This document shows, piece after piece, positions 16,901 to 30,674 of a DNA stretch of 64,000 bases; within the stretch, counting starts at the first letter, position 1; every line of letters starts with the position of its first letter. The position numbers and the translations under genes are program-made. This DNA comes from JAGRGG01 sp965217265 (GTDB lineage Bacteria > Pseudomonadota > Alphaproteobacteria > Geminicoccales > Geminicoccaceae), in contig CBDCHP010000003.1 in the NCBI GenBank assembly GCA_965217265.1, positions 47,570 through 111,569 of the forward strand, read 5' to 3'. The notes below the pieces were generated by a model. That model made no database searches and was not told the origin of the DNA. It saw only the letters and a program-made list of their open reading frames with translations.

Positions 16901-19900
16901 GCCGCCTCTCCCTTGCCGCCGCCGCCGCTCCGGACGAGGTAGAAGGCGACGCTCCAGGGCGAGAGGCTCCCGCGGGCGATCTCGCCGGCGACCCCCTCGC
17001 CGCTGGCGTAGAGGAAATCGCCCGGCGGCCGTTCCAGCCCGTCGAGCGGCTTATCGCCGAGGTTGGCGACGACGGTGAGGCGGCCCTTGTCGCCCAGGCG
17101 CCAGCCGACCCGCAGGCCGCGTTCCCCCACGACCTCGTAGGTTCCGGCCGACCCCTCGGCATCCGCCAGCCGCGGCACGATCTCCTTGGCGCGCAGGGCC
17201 AAGAGGGTGCGAACGCGGTCGTAGCGCTCGACGAACGGATCCGCCTCGACCTCGTCCCAGTCGAGCTTCGAGGCCGTGAACGTGGCCTCGTCGTTCGGGT
17301 CGGGGATCGCCTCGCGCGACTGCGCACCGGCGTAGGCCTCGAACTTGGCGAACTCGCGCCGCCGCCCCTCGCGCACCGCGTCGGCGAGTTCGTCGTGGAA
17401 ATCGGTGAAGAAGCGAAACGGCCGCTTCGTCCCCCACTCCTCACCCATGAACAGCATCGGGATCGAGGGGCTGAGCAGCAAGAGACACGTCATCGCCTCG
17501 ACCGCCCCGGCCGGCGCGAGATCGCTCAGCCGGTCGCCGAAGGCCCGGTTGCCGATCTGGTCGTGGTTTTGCAAGAAGTTGACGAACGCCGTCGGCGGCA
17601 GCTGCGCCGAGGGCTCGCCGCGCGCGCTGCCGCGATACGGCATGTTCTCGCCCTGATAGACGAAGCCCTGGGCCAGCGCCTTGCCCAGGCGCTCGACCGG
17701 GGCATCGGCGTAGTCCTTGTAGTAGGCCTCGTCCTCGCCGGTGAGCGTCACGTGCGCCGCGTGGTGGAAGTCGTCGTTCCACTGCGCGTTGTAGAGGGTC
17801 GGCGTTCCGTCCTCGCGTTCGAGGAGGGAGGCTTGGTTCTCCTCGTTCTCCAGGACGAGGTGGACGTAGCGGTGGCGGCCGAAGCGGTGCCGCACGCTGT
17901 GGGCGATCTCTTCGAGCAGATGCGGCTCGGTGTCGTCGACGATCGCCTGGACCGCGTCGAAGCGCAGCCCGTCGACGCGGTACTCCTCCAGCCAGAGAAG
18001 GACGTTGTTGACGACGAAGTCGCGCACGATCCGCTTGCGGTAGTCGATCGCGTCGCCCCAGGGTGTCGGCACGTCGTGGCGGAACATGTCGGGAGCGTAG
18101 CTGTGCAGGTAGTTCCCGTCGGGGCCGAAATGGTTGTAGACGACGTCCAAGAACACCTGCAGCCCGTGCCCGTGCGCCTCGTCGATCAGGAGCTTTAAGG
18201 CCTCGGGCGAGCCGTAGGCGCGGTCGGGCGCGAACGGCAGGACGCCGTCGTAGCCCCAGTTGCGCGTGCCCGAGAAGTCGGCGATCGGCATCAACTGAAT
18301 CGCGGTGACGCCGAGGTCGGCCAAGTAGCCCAAGCGGCGGCGGACGCCGTCGAAGGTGCCCTCCTCGCTGAACGTGCCGACGTGCAACTGGTAGATCACT
18401 GCCTCGCTCCAGGGCCGACCGCGCCAACGCACGTTCTTCCAGGCGAACCGCTTCGGGTCGACGACGAGCGAGGCGTCGTGGACGTCGCCGTCCTGCGCCC
18501 GCGAGGCGGGATCGGGGACCAAGATCGGCTCGGCCCCCTCCTCGGCGGGCGGCAGGCGGTAGCGGTAGCGCGTCCCGGCGACGGCCTCGTCGGTCGTCAA
18601 CTGGAACCAGCCGTCGTCGAGGGCGATCAGGTCGTGCGCGCGCTCGTCGTCGCCCTCGTTCAAGACGATCTGCAGCGTCTTCAAGCCCGGCGCCCAGAGG
18701 CGAAAGCGTACCCGATTGCCGTCGGTGAGTTCGGCGCCGAACGGCATCGTGTGACGGCTGGACGTGCTGTGCTGACGTGCCTCGGTCACCTCGCCGACCG
18801 CGATCATCACGGCGAGCGAGCGGCCCGCCATCGGGTAGGCCTCGCTGCAGTCGAAGACCCGTCCGCCGGGGGCCAGTTCGGCGTCGGCCGTGTCGACCAA
18901 GCGCTGCCAGCCGGTGGCGCCGGGCAGCTTGGGCAGGACGAAATCCTTGTGGTCGGGATCCGCGTTCATGAGAACGAGCATCGTCTCGTCGCGCGACTGG
19001 GCCTCGTGCCGCTCGATGTCGTCGCCGGCCGCGGCGCAGAGCATGACGCCGAGCGTGCGGCGCAGTCCCTCGTTCCACTTGGCGGGCGTCATCTCGCCGC
19101 CCTCATAGGCGAGCCACGTCACGTCCTTCAGGCCGTCGGGCGAGACCTGCTCGCCCTTGATGAAGCGGTTGCGGCGCAGGACCGGGTGCTCGTGGCGCAG
19201 CCGGATCAGCCGGCCGACGAAATCGCGAAACAAAAGGTCGTCGGCGTCGACCTCGTTCCAATCGATCCAGCCGAGCTCGTTGTCCTGGCAGTAGACGTTG
19301 TTGTTGCCGCCCTGGGAATTGCCGATCTCGTCGCCGGCGAGCAGCATCGGCGTGCCCTGCGCGAACAACAAGGTGGCGAGCAGGTTGCGCTTGCGCCGCG
19401 CGCGCAGCTCCAGGATCTCCGGATCGTCGGTCGGCCCCTCGACGCCGCCGTTCCACGAGAGGTTGTGGTCGTGCCCGTCGCGGCCGCCCTCGCCGTTGGC
19501 CTCGTTGTGCTTGTCGTCGTAGGAGACGAGGTCGTCGAGGCAAAAGCCGTCGTGCGCGGTGATGAAGTTGATCGAGGCCGCGGGACGTCTGCCCGCGTAG
19601 TTGAAGAAGTCGGCCGAGCCCGAGATCCGGGTCGCGAGTTCGGAGGTGATGTTCTCGTCGCCGCGCCAAAAGGCACGCACCGTGTCGCGAAAGCGGTCGT
19701 TCCACTCGGCCCAGCCGGGCCCGTGCCGGCCGAGCTGGTAGCCGTAATTGCCCGTGTCCCAGGGCTCGGCGATCAGGCGGGCCCGGCTCAAGACGGGGTC
19801 TTGGCGCATCGCGTTGAAGAAGCTGTTGCCGGGGTCCCAACCGCGCTCGTCGCGGCCGAGCGTGGTCGCGAGGTCGAAGCGAAACCCGTCGACGTGCATC

Positions 19901-20919
19901 TCCTCGTACCAGTAGCGCAAGCTGTCCATCACCATCTGCAAGACCATGGGATGACCGACGTCGACGCTGTTGCCGGTGCCGGTGACGTCGTCGTAGTAGC
20001 GTGGGTTGTCCTTGACGAGGCGGTAGTAGCTGGCGTTGTCGATGCCCTTGAACGACAGCGTGGGCCCCATGTGGTTGCCCTCGGCCGTGTGGTTGTAGAC
20101 GACGTCGAGGATCACCTCGATGCCGGCGTCGTGCAGGCGCCGCACCATCGTCTTGAACTCGGTGAGCCTGCCGGGACCGGCGTAGTAGCGCTGCTCGGGC
20201 GCGAAGAAGTTGAGGCTGTTGTAGCCCCAGTAGTTGCGCAAGCCCCGCTCCAGCAGGTGGCGGTCGTCGAGAAAACCGTGCACCGGCAACAGTTCGATCG
20301 CGGTGATGCCGAGCCGGGTCAGGTGGTCGATCATCGCCGGGTGGGCGAGGCCGGCATAGGTGCCCTGCTGCTGCGGCGGGATGTCGGGGTGGCGCTCGGT
20401 CAGGCCCTTGACGTGCGCCTCGTAGACAATAGTCCGCTCCCAGGGCGTGCCGGGCCTGCGGTCGGCGCCCCAGGTGAAGGCGGGATCGACGACGACCCCT
20501 TTGAGCATCCCGGCCGCGTTGTCGCGCGGGTCGAACGACAGGTCTTCGCGCGGACTGCCGATGCGGTAGCCGAAATGCGCGTTCGACCAGCGAAACGGCC
20601 CGATGAGCTGCTTGGCGTAGGGGTCGAGCAGGAGCTTGTTCGGGTTGAAGCGGTGCCCCTCCTCCGGCCGGTAGGGGCCGTGCACGCGATAGCCGTAGAC
20701 TTGGCCGGGGCCGACGTCGGGCAGGTAGCCGTGCCAGATCTCGTCGGCGTACTCGGGCAGGGTGAGGCGTTTGATCTCGCGCCGTCCCTCGGGGTCGAAC
20801 AGGCATAGTTCGACGCGGGTGGCGTGGGCCGAGAACAGGGCGAAGTTGACGCCGGCACCGTCCCAGGTGGCGCCCAGCGGGTGCGCCCGCCCAGGCCAGA
20901 GGCGCATATCATCGTACAT
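16897..20919 (-). CDS. glgX-treZ: Fusion: glycogen debranching enzyme (GlgX/TreX) + maltooligosyl trehalose trehalohydrolase (TreZ)
   Basis: 1340 residues in one uninterrupted frame. Residues 1 to about 715 are a full GlgX/TreX: CBM48-like start, GWGYNSLN-type region (NYWGYNSLNFF), nucleophile Asp in DGFRFDLATTL (about 345), acid Glu in LIAEPWDTG and Asp in ITAHDGF. From about residue 725 (MPFGAELTDGNRVRF, position 18747) a full TreZ follows, with DGLRFDAVQAI, LVLENEENQAS and FLQNHDQIGNRA. The first half removes alpha-1,6 branches; the second frees trehalose from maltooligosyl trehalose. Normally these are separate neighbouring genes. No internal ribosome site is seen at the junction, so one polypeptide is expected. 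Confidence 0.93.
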   Translation of the reverse strand: MYDDMRLWPGRAHPLGATWDGAGVNFALFSAHATRVELCLFDPEGRREIKRLTLPEYADEIWHGYLPDVGPGQVYGYRVHGPYRPEEGHRFNPNKLLLDPYAKQLIGPFRWSNAHFGYRIGSPREDLSFDPRDNAAGMLKGVVVDPAFTWGADRRPGTPWERTIVYEAHVKGLTERHPDIPPQQQGTYAGLAHPAMIDHLTRLGITAIELLPVHGFLDDRHLLERGLRNYWGYNSLNFFAPEQRYYAGPGRLTEFKTMVRRLHDAGIEVILDVVYNHTAEGNHMGPTLSFKGIDNASYYRLVKDNPRYYDDVTGTGNSVDVGHPMVLQMVMDSLRYWYEEMHVDGFRFDLATTLGRDERGWDPGNSFFNAMRQDPVLSRARLIAEPWDTGNYGYQLGRHGPGWAEWNDRFRDTVRAFWRGDENITSELATRISGSADFFNYAGRRPAASINFITAHDGFCLDDLVSYDDKHNEANGEGGRDGHDHNLSWNGGVEGPTDDPEILELRARRKRNLLATLLFAQGTPMLLAGDEIGNSQGGNNNVYCQDNELGWIDWNEVDADDLLFRDFVGRLIRLRHEHPVLRRNRFIKGEQVSPDGLKDVTWLAYEGGEMTPAKWNEGLRRTLGVMLCAAAGDDIERHEAQSRDETMLVLMNADPDHKDFVLPKLPGATGWQRLVDTADAELAPGGRVFDCSEAYPMAGRSLAVMIAVGEVTEARQHSTSSRHTMPFGAELTDGNRVRFRLWAPGLKTLQIVLNEGDDERAHDLIALDDGWFQLTTDEAVAGTRYRYRLPPAEEGAEPILVPDPASRAQDGDVHDASLVVDPKRFAWKNVRWRGRPWSEAVIYQLHVGTFSEEGTFDGVRRRLGYLADLGVTAIQLMPIADFSGTRNWGYDGVLPFAPDRAYGSPEALKLLIDEAHGHGLQVFLDVVYNHFGPDGNYLHSYAPDMFRHDVPTPWGDAIDYRKRIVRDFVVNNVLLWLEEYRVDGLRFDAVQAIVDDTEPHLLEEIAHSVRHRFGRHRYVHLVLENEENQASLLEREDGTPTLYNAQWNDDFHHAAHVTLTGEDEAYYKDYADAPVERLGKALAQGFVYQGENMPYRGSARGEPSAQLPPTAFVNFLQNHDQIGNRAFGDRLSDLAPAGAVEAMTCLLLLSPSIPMLFMGEEWGTKRPFRFFTDFHDELADAVREGRRREFAKFEAYAGAQSREAIPDPNDEATFTASKLDWDEVEADPFVERYDRVRTLLALRAKEIVPRLADAEGSAGTYEVVGERGLRVGWRLGDKGRLTVVANLGDKPLDGLERPPGDFLYASGEGVAGEIARGSLSPWSVAFYLVRSGGGGKGEAA

Positions 20920-20995
20920 TCAGCATGAACCCAATTCGGTCGCGCGCCTGAGAGTGCGCACGCGACCATGAACGCTGCACGCGCGTAAAAGTTGC

Positions 20996-23189
20996 CTAAG
21001 CTTGTGCGGCCGGAACGAGAACGAGGGTGCCGATCGGCGGCAGGGTCAGCTTCAAGGACGCGGGCCGGCCGTGCCAGGGTTCATCTACGGCGTGGGCGGT
21101 GCCGCCGTTGCCCTGGCCGCTACCGCCGTAGGCCGCGGCGTCGGTGTTGATCAGCTCGCGCCAAGCCCCGCCGAACGGCACGCCGATACGGTAATCGTAG
21201 CGCGGCACGGGCGTGAAGTTGGCGACGATCACCGCGATCGAGCCGTCCTTGCCGCGCCTGAGCCACGCGAGCACGCTGTTCTCGGCGTCGCTCATGTCGA
21301 TCCACTCGAAGCCCGAGGAATCGCAGTCGAGATGCAAAGCGGGCGTGTCGCGATAGGCGTGATTCAAGTCGCGCACGAGGCTCTGCAAGCCCTTGTGGAA
21401 CGGTCCCTCTTCAAGGAGATCCCAGTCGAGGCTCCGGTCGTGGTTCCACTCGCGCCACTGGCCGAACTCGCCGCCCATGAACAGGAGCTTCTTGCCGGGA
21501 TGGGTCCACATGAAGCCGAAGTAGGCGCGCAGATTGGCGAACTTCCGCCAGACGTCGCCCGGCATCTTGTTGATCAGCGAGCCCTTGCCGTGGACGACCT
21601 CGTCGTGGCTGAGCGGCAGGATGAAGTTCTCGGAAAAGGCGTAGACGAGGCCGAAGGTCAAGTCGTTTTGGTGGTAGCGGCGGAACATCGGATCCTTTTG
21701 CATGTACTGGAGCGTGTCGTGCATCCAGCCCATGTTCCACTTGTAGCCGAAGCCGAGCCCGCCCAAGTAGACCGGCCGCGACACCGACGGCCACGAGGTC
21801 GACTCCTCGGCCACGGTCATCGCACCGGGGTGGCGGCCGTAGACCTGCTCGTTCATCCGCTTGAGGAAGTCGACCGCTTCGAGGTTCTCGCGCCCGCCGT
21901 AGCGGTTGGGCACCCACTGGTCGGCCGCGCGCGAGTAGTCGAGGTAGAGCATCGAGGCGACGGCGTCGACGCGCAGGCCGTCGATGTGGTAGCGCTCCAT
22001 CCAGAACAAGGCGTTCGCGACCAGGAAGTTCAGCACCTCCGCCCGGCCGTAATTGTAGATCAGGGTGTTCCAGTCCTGATGGAAGCCCTGGCGCGGATCG
22101 GCGTGCTCATAGAGCGCCGTGCCGTCGAAGCGGCCGAGCCCGTGCGGGTCGGTCGGGAAGTGGCCCGGCACCCAGTCGAGGATGAGACCGATCTTCGCCT
22201 CGTGGCAGGCCTCGACGAAGGCGGCGAAGGCTTCGGGCGGACCGAAGCGCGAGGTCGGCGCGAATAGCCCGACCGGCTGGTAGCCCCACGAGCCGTCGAA
22301 CGGGTACTCGTTGATCGGCAGGAGCTCGATATGGGTGAAGCCCATGTCCACAACGTAAGCAACTAGCTCCTGCGCCAGCTCCTCGTAGCTCAAGTAGCGG
22401 TTGTCCTCGCCCCGCTTCCAGGAGCCTAAGTGGACCTCGTAGACGCTCACCGGCGCGTCGGGCGCCTGTGCTGCCGCCCGGCCGCGCATCCAAGCACCGT
22501 CGCCCCAGGCCGGGGCCGGCAGCGCCTTGACGATCGAGGAGGTCGCCGGGCTGCGCTCGGCGTAGAAGGCGAACGGGTCGGCCTTCTGCGGCAGCAGTCC
22601 GCCCTCGGGGCCTAAGAACTCGAACTTGTAGGTCTCGCCCTCGCCGACGCCGGGGATGAACAGTTCCCAGACGCCGGCCTCGCCGCGGCGGCGCATCGGG
22701 TGGCGCCGCCCGTCCCAGAAATTGAACGCGCCGACGACGCTCGCCCGCCGCGCGTTCGGCGCCCAGACGACGAACTCGGTCCCCTCGACGCCCTCGACGA
22801 CGGCCTTGTGGGCGCCCATGCGCTCGAAGAGCTGCAGGTGGGTGCCCTCGCGCATCAGGTGCACGTCCATGTCGCCCAAGAGCGAGGGGAAGTGGTAGGG
22901 GTCCTCGCGGTACTGGGCCTCGCCGCCGCTCCAGGTGACGCGCAGGCCGTAGGCCGGCCGGTTCAGGCCCGGCACAGGCCCCTCGAAGAAGCCGGCCTCG
23001 TGCGTGCGCTCCAGCTTGGCGACGCTCTTGCCCTTGACCAGCACCTCGACGGTGGCGGCGCCGGGCAGGAAGGCGCGCACGGTCCAGGCCTCGCCGCCGT
23101 CCTTGTGCGGGCCCAGAATCGCGAACGGGTCGCCGTGCCGGCCGTTGACGAGGGCGTCCACCGCCGCCGCGTCGGCGCGGGCGGCGTTC

Positions 23190-23203
<14 letters not shown>
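20996..23203 (-). CDS. glgB: 1,4-alpha-glucan branching enzyme
   Basis: 735 residues, the normal proteobacterial length with the long N-terminal domain and CBM48 (WAPNARRASVVGAFN near 165). Catalytic blocks: nucleophile Asp in IDGLRVDAVASMLYLDYSR, acid Glu in MTVAEESTSWP, and LPLSHDEVVHGKGSL. ATG 23203 has AAGGAG about 8 bases upstream and lies inside the 3' end of treS-mak (14-base overlap). It puts alpha-1,6 branches into the linear glucan built by GlgE. There is no glgA or glgC in the window, in keeping with the GlgE route. Confidence 0.96.
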
Positions 23204-26477
<3,274 letters not shown>

Positions 26478-26526
26478 GCTTCAACGTCCTGTTTCGTTCG
26501 TGCCGATGTTGATTGAGGGTGTCGGT

Positions 26527-29500
26527 TCAGGCCATCCCGGGGGGGATCAGCCGCCAGACCGCGACCGGGTTGTGGTGCGGGTCGAGCCAGACGTGCTGCG
26601 TCTTGCCGCTCCAGTGAAAGCGGTGCGGCCGCAGCAGGTCCTCGACCTCGATCGTGGCGTTGTCGTCGAGTCCGAAATACCACAAGGGCACCTCGAAATG
26701 GCAGCCCTGCGCGTGGTGCGGGTCCATGTTGACGGCGATCAGGACGGCGTTGTCCTTGTTCTCGGTGGTCTTGGCGTAGATCATGACGTTGTCGTTCCAG
26801 GCCTGCATGAATTCGAGGTTGGTGAAGCGCTGCAGGGCCGGGTTCTCGCGCCGGATCCGGTTGAGCCGCGCGATCTCGGCGCGGATGTTGCCCGGCCGGT
26901 CCCAGTCCCAGGCCTTGATCTCGAACTTCTCGCTGTCGAGGTATTCCTCCTTGCCCGGGATCGGCGTGCCCTCGCACAGTTCGAAGCCGGAATAGACGCC
27001 GTAGAGCGGCGAGAGCGTCGAGGCCAGCGTGGCGCGGACGATGAAGCCCGGCCGGCCGCTGGTCTGGAGGTAGATCGGGTTAATGTCGGGCGTGTTGACG
27101 AAGAAGTTCGGCCGCATGTGCTCCTTAGGCTCGTCTTGCGTCAGCTCGATCAGGTAGTCCGCCATCTCCTGCTTGTGGTTGCGCCACGTGAAGTAGCTGT
27201 AGGACTGGGTGAAGCCGAGCTTGGCGAGCCGCTGCATCACCTTAGGCCGGGTGAAGGCCTCGGCGAGGAAGATCGCGTCGGGATAGGACTTTTGCACCTC
27301 GCCGATCACCCATTCCCAAAACGGATAGGGCTTGGTGTGCGGGTTGTCGACGCGAAAGGTCCGCACGCGCTTTTTGCACCAGAACATGAAGATGCGGTAC
27401 ATCTCGTGCCACATCGACGGCACCGGCTCGTCGCCGCGATAAAAGGCGACGTTGGAGATGTCCTCGTACTTCTTCGGCGGGTTCTCGGCGTATTTCAGCG
27501 TCCCGTCCGGGCGCCAGTCGAACCACTCGGGGTGGTCCTTGATCCAGGGGTGGTCGGGCGAGCAGTTGATCGCGACGTCGATCGCGATCTCAAGCCCGTG
27601 GTCGGCGGCGGCGTCGATCAGGCGCTCGAACGCCTCGAAGCCGCCGAGCTCGGGGTGCAGCGCGTCGTGGCCGCCCTCCTTAGCACCGATGGCGTAGGGG
27701 CTGCCGGGGTCGCCCTCCATCGCCTTGAGCGAGTTGTTGCGCCCCTTGCGGTTGGTCTTGCCGATCGGGTGGATGGGGGGGAAGTAGAGGACATCAAAGC
27801 CCATTTCTTGCACGTAGGGCAGCTTCGCGACGACGTCGTCGAAGGTGCCGTGCCGGTTCGGGTCGTTTGACATCGAGCGCGGGAAGATCTCGTACCACGC
27901 GGCACAGGCCGCCGCCGGCCTATCGGCGATCACGCCGAGCTCGCGGCCGTAGGCCGAGCGGTTGACGCGCAGATCGGCGCGGCGCATCAGGGCCGCGACC
28001 TCGCTCGACAACAGCCGGGTCAATTGGAAACCCTCGTCCTCGGTGCGGCCCTCGATCTCGGCCAGGAGGGCCTTGAGGGCCTTCTTGTCATCGCGCCCGG
28101 CCTTCGCCGCCGTCCTGGCGACGAGGTCGCGGCCCTCTTGCAGTTCGAGCGTGATCGGCACGCCGGCGTCGTGCTTCTTGGTCACTTCGAGCCGCCAGGA
28201 GGCGAAGACGTCGCGCCACGCCTCGATGGTGTAGACGTAGCGGGTGTTGCGGGTCAGCGGGAAGCGCCCGGCCCAGCGGTCGTTGTCGACGAAGGTCATC
28301 GGCGCCTCGCGCCAGTCCGCCTCGTCGGCAGTGCGGTAGCGCACGCAGGCGGCGAGCTTGTCGTGCCCGTCGGCGAAGATGTCGGCCTCGATCTCGACGA
28401 CGTCGCCGACGACGCGCTTGACGGCAAAGCGCCCGCCGTCGAGTTCCGGGGTCACCTTCTCGATCGCGACCCGGTCCTCGGCCAAGCGGTGCAGGAGTCC
28501 GTCGTCACCCGGACGGTCCGGGTCGACGCCTGCGCCCGCCGCCGCCTCGGCGGTGAGCAGCCGCACGCCCCAGGGTTCGAGGGTGAGCGGCTCGCCGCTC
28601 TCCAGATCGAGCGGCGTCCCCCCCGGCGTGCGGTCCTGCATGGCGCCGAAGCGGCCGCCGGCGGCGGTGAGCAGGCGACCGAGTGCTAGGCCGTCGGTGC
28701 GCGCCGGATCGGGGTTGACGAGCAGCAGCGCCGCGTTGTCCGCCGCCACCGGGGTGCCGCCGTCGAGGCGAAGGAGGGCCAGGACCCGACCGGTCGGCGA
28801 GCTGACGCGGCGCATGAACCCGCCGCCGTTCAGGGCCGGGGTCGACGCCTTTAAACGGTTGGCCTCGCCGATGAAGTCGACGAGGTCGAGCCGCCGCTCG
28901 CGCGTCGCCGCCTCCCAGTCGGCCGCCGTCGTTTGGATCGGATCGAGCTTGGTCTTGGCGCCGTACTCGAAGCCCATCGGCATGAGCAGCCCGTCGCCCA
29001 AACCCACGGCGGCGAGGTAGCGGGTCTTGTAGAGCCGATCCAGCGTCTTTGGCGCCCCGCCCCCGGCGTCGTCGGAGAGGCGGCCGGTGTTGTGCTCCTC
29101 GGGAAAGGCGATTGACCGGCCGACGCGGCGCAATTGTTCAGATTGTTCCAGGTACCAGTCGTCGCGAAAATTCCACCAACGACTGCTGTCCAAGAGGCAG
29201 TCGAAGCCGCAGCCCTCCAGCGCCGTCACCTGCTCCAGGGGCGCGCCCAGTGTCGCGGCGAGCAGCAAGGGGGCATCGTCCTCGGCCTTCAGCCGCTCGT
29301 TCAAGGCCCGCCAGAACGGGGGCGGCACCTTATAGGCCGTGCTGAGGCGCAGGCCCTTCAGGCCCAGCCTGAGCAGCGCCTTCGCCTCGGCGGCGAAATG
29401 GTCAAGCTGGGCCGCCTCGAAGGCCGGGTCGAAATCGACCTCGGCCAAGTCGTGCATGAAGCGCGGCTCGAAGGCGTTCTCGGGGTTGGCGAGCATCGGC

Positions 29501-29862
29501 GGGATCAGCGTGCCGTCGTGGCGGCGCTTGAACCACTCGGGCTGTTCCTCGACCAGGATCGCGTCATTCGCCCGGTGCGCCACCATGAAATCGGTCATCA
29601 CGGCGAGCCCGGCCTTGGTAGCGGCGAGCGTGAAGGCGCCCACCAGATCGGCCATCGACTTAGCGGCGTCACCGCGCACGGCCGGGTGCAGTTCGTCGGT
29701 GCGCCTCACGGCGTAGATGCTGTTCGAATCGCCCGGCTCGAAGAAGGCGTTGACGTAGATCCAATCAAAACCCATGCCGGCGATGCGGGGCAGGTGCTCG
29801 CCCCAGCCCTCGATCGGGCCGGCGAGCAGCGGGTGCAGGTTGTAGATCCTGGGGGCTGGCAT
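26527..29862 (-). CDS. glgE: Alpha-1,4-glucan:maltose-1-phosphate maltosyltransferase, long form
   Basis: 1111 residues from ATG 29862, chosen because GGAAGAGAG lies about 10 bases upstream; a TTG 21 bases earlier is weaker. GlgE catalytic residues are clear: FRVDNPHTKP (nucleophile Asp about 839) and FLAEAFTRP (Glu about 868). It extends alpha-glucan by transferring maltosyl units from maltose-1-phosphate. Actinobacterial GlgE is about 670 residues. Here about 430 extra N-terminal residues form an additional amylase-like domain whose expected nucleophile position reads LRLSTAYK, without Asp, so it is probably non-catalytic. First gene of the leftward glucan/trehalose operon, divergent from ialB. 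Confidence 0.94.
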   Translation of the reverse strand: MPAPRIYNLHPLLAGPIEGWGEHLPRIAGMGFDWIYVNAFFEPGDSNSIYAVRRTDELHPAVRGDAAKSMADLVGAFTLAATKAGLAVMTDFMVAHRANDAILVEEQPEWFKRRHDGTLIPPMLANPENAFEPRFMHDLAEVDFDPAFEAAQLDHFAAEAKALLRLGLKGLRLSTAYKVPPPFWRALNERLKAEDDAPLLLAATLGAPLEQVTALEGCGFDCLLDSSRWWNFRDDWYLEQSEQLRRVGRSIAFPEEHNTGRLSDDAGGGAPKTLDRLYKTRYLAAVGLGDGLLMPMGFEYGAKTKLDPIQTTAADWEAATRERRLDLVDFIGEANRLKASTPALNGGGFMRRVSSPTGRVLALLRLDGGTPVAADNAALLLVNPDPARTDGLALGRLLTAAGGRFGAMQDRTPGGTPLDLESGEPLTLEPWGVRLLTAEAAAGAGVDPDRPGDDGLLHRLAEDRVAIEKVTPELDGGRFAVKRVVGDVVEIEADIFADGHDKLAACVRYRTADEADWREAPMTFVDNDRWAGRFPLTRNTRYVYTIEAWRDVFASWRLEVTKKHDAGVPITLELQEGRDLVARTAAKAGRDDKKALKALLAEIEGRTEDEGFQLTRLLSSEVAALMRRADLRVNRSAYGRELGVIADRPAAACAAWYEIFPRSMSNDPNRHGTFDDVVAKLPYVQEMGFDVLYFPPIHPIGKTNRKGRNNSLKAMEGDPGSPYAIGAKEGGHDALHPELGGFEAFERLIDAAADHGLEIAIDVAINCSPDHPWIKDHPEWFDWRPDGTLKYAENPPKKYEDISNVAFYRGDEPVPSMWHEMYRIFMFWCKKRVRTFRVDNPHTKPYPFWEWVIGEVQKSYPDAIFLAEAFTRPKVMQRLAKLGFTQSYSYFTWRNHKQEMADYLIELTQDEPKEHMRPNFFVNTPDINPIYLQTSGRPGFIVRATLASTLSPLYGVYSGFELCEGTPIPGKEEYLDSEKFEIKAWDWDRPGNIRAEIARLNRIRRENPALQRFTNLEFMQAWNDNVMIYAKTTENKDNAVLIAVNMDPHHAQGCHFEVPLWYFGLDDNATIEVEDLLRPHRFHWSGKTQHVWLDPHHNPVAVWRLIPPGMA

Positions 29863-30116
29863 GGACGGCTCTCTCTTCCACAAATCGTGACGGTTCGGAC
29901 AACCTCGGCGGCGACCGTCGGCCTGTTAACGAACGCCCGACGCTTTTGTTGCACCGCATCAGGACCGAAACCATCCTCAGTCGGTTGTCACGGTCCGGGC
30001 GGTGTCGCACGTCTGGGTTGAGCCCATCGGGGCCGAAAGGGCTTAAGCCCTTGCCGCGTCGGATGGCAAGGCCGATGTACGGACCTTGACCTCCAGCGAC
30101 AAAGGCCGTCTCGACG

Positions 30117-30674
30117 ATGTCACTCCTTCGCCCCGCACTGCTCGGTGTCCTGCTCTTGGCGTTCGTTTTGCCGGTCAAGGCGCAAGAATCACCGCCGAGC
30201 CCGGCGCTGGCAGCACCACCGAGCCCGGCGTTGGCGGCCCCGGCTAGCCCGGCGTTGCAGGTGAAGAGCACGCACGGCGACTGGGAAGTCTTGTGCGGCA
30301 AGATCGCCGCCGCCGGAATCGAGGAATGTTTCATGGCGCAAGGCGTGAGTGCGCGCCAGACCAGCCAAGCGATCATGACTGCGATGGTGCTGCGGCCCAA
30401 GGGCGAGCCGCCGGTCCTGCGGCTCACCGCACCGCTCGGCATCCTCTTGGTGCGCGGTCTGGGCTTTGCGATCGACGGGGCCGAGATCGGCGAGGTACCG
30501 TTCCTCTACTGCCTCGCGGACGGGTGCGTCACGCAGGTGACGCTCGAAGACGACGTGCTCGCCAAGCTGAAAGCGGGACAAAAGGCGACCGCAACGGTCT
30601 ATCGCCCGGACAACCAAGCCGTCGGGGTGCCGATCTCGCTCTCCGGTTTCACCGCGGCTTACGCGGCGCTTTGA
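30117..30674 (+). CDS. IalB-family exported protein
   Basis: 185 residues. A signal peptide ends near LPVKAQE (residue 22). A Pro/Ala linker follows in which a SPALAAP-like unit is repeated three times, then the IalB core begins with THGDWEVLCGK and contains the paired Cys ECF and YCLADGCVTQ. IalB (invasion-associated locus B) family proteins are periplasmic and common in alphaproteobacteria; the name comes from Bartonella and does not imply pathogenesis. Its TGA stop is formed by the first bases of a palindromic element at 30672. Divergent from glgE. Confidence 0.85.
   Translation: MSLLRPALLGVLLLAFVLPVKAQESPPSPALAAPPSPALAAPASPALQVKSTHGDWEVLCGKIAAAGIEECFMAQGVSARQTSQAIMTAMVLRPKGEPPVLRLTAPLGILLVRGLGFAIDGAEIGEVPFLYCLADGCVTQVTLEDDVLAKLKAGQKATATVYRPDNQAVGVPISLSGFTAAYAAL

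Noticed and set aside
16897..20919. Two separate genes wrongly merged
   Set aside because: No stop, ribosome site or overlap signal exists at the GlgX/TreZ junction; one continuous frame is the simplest reading.
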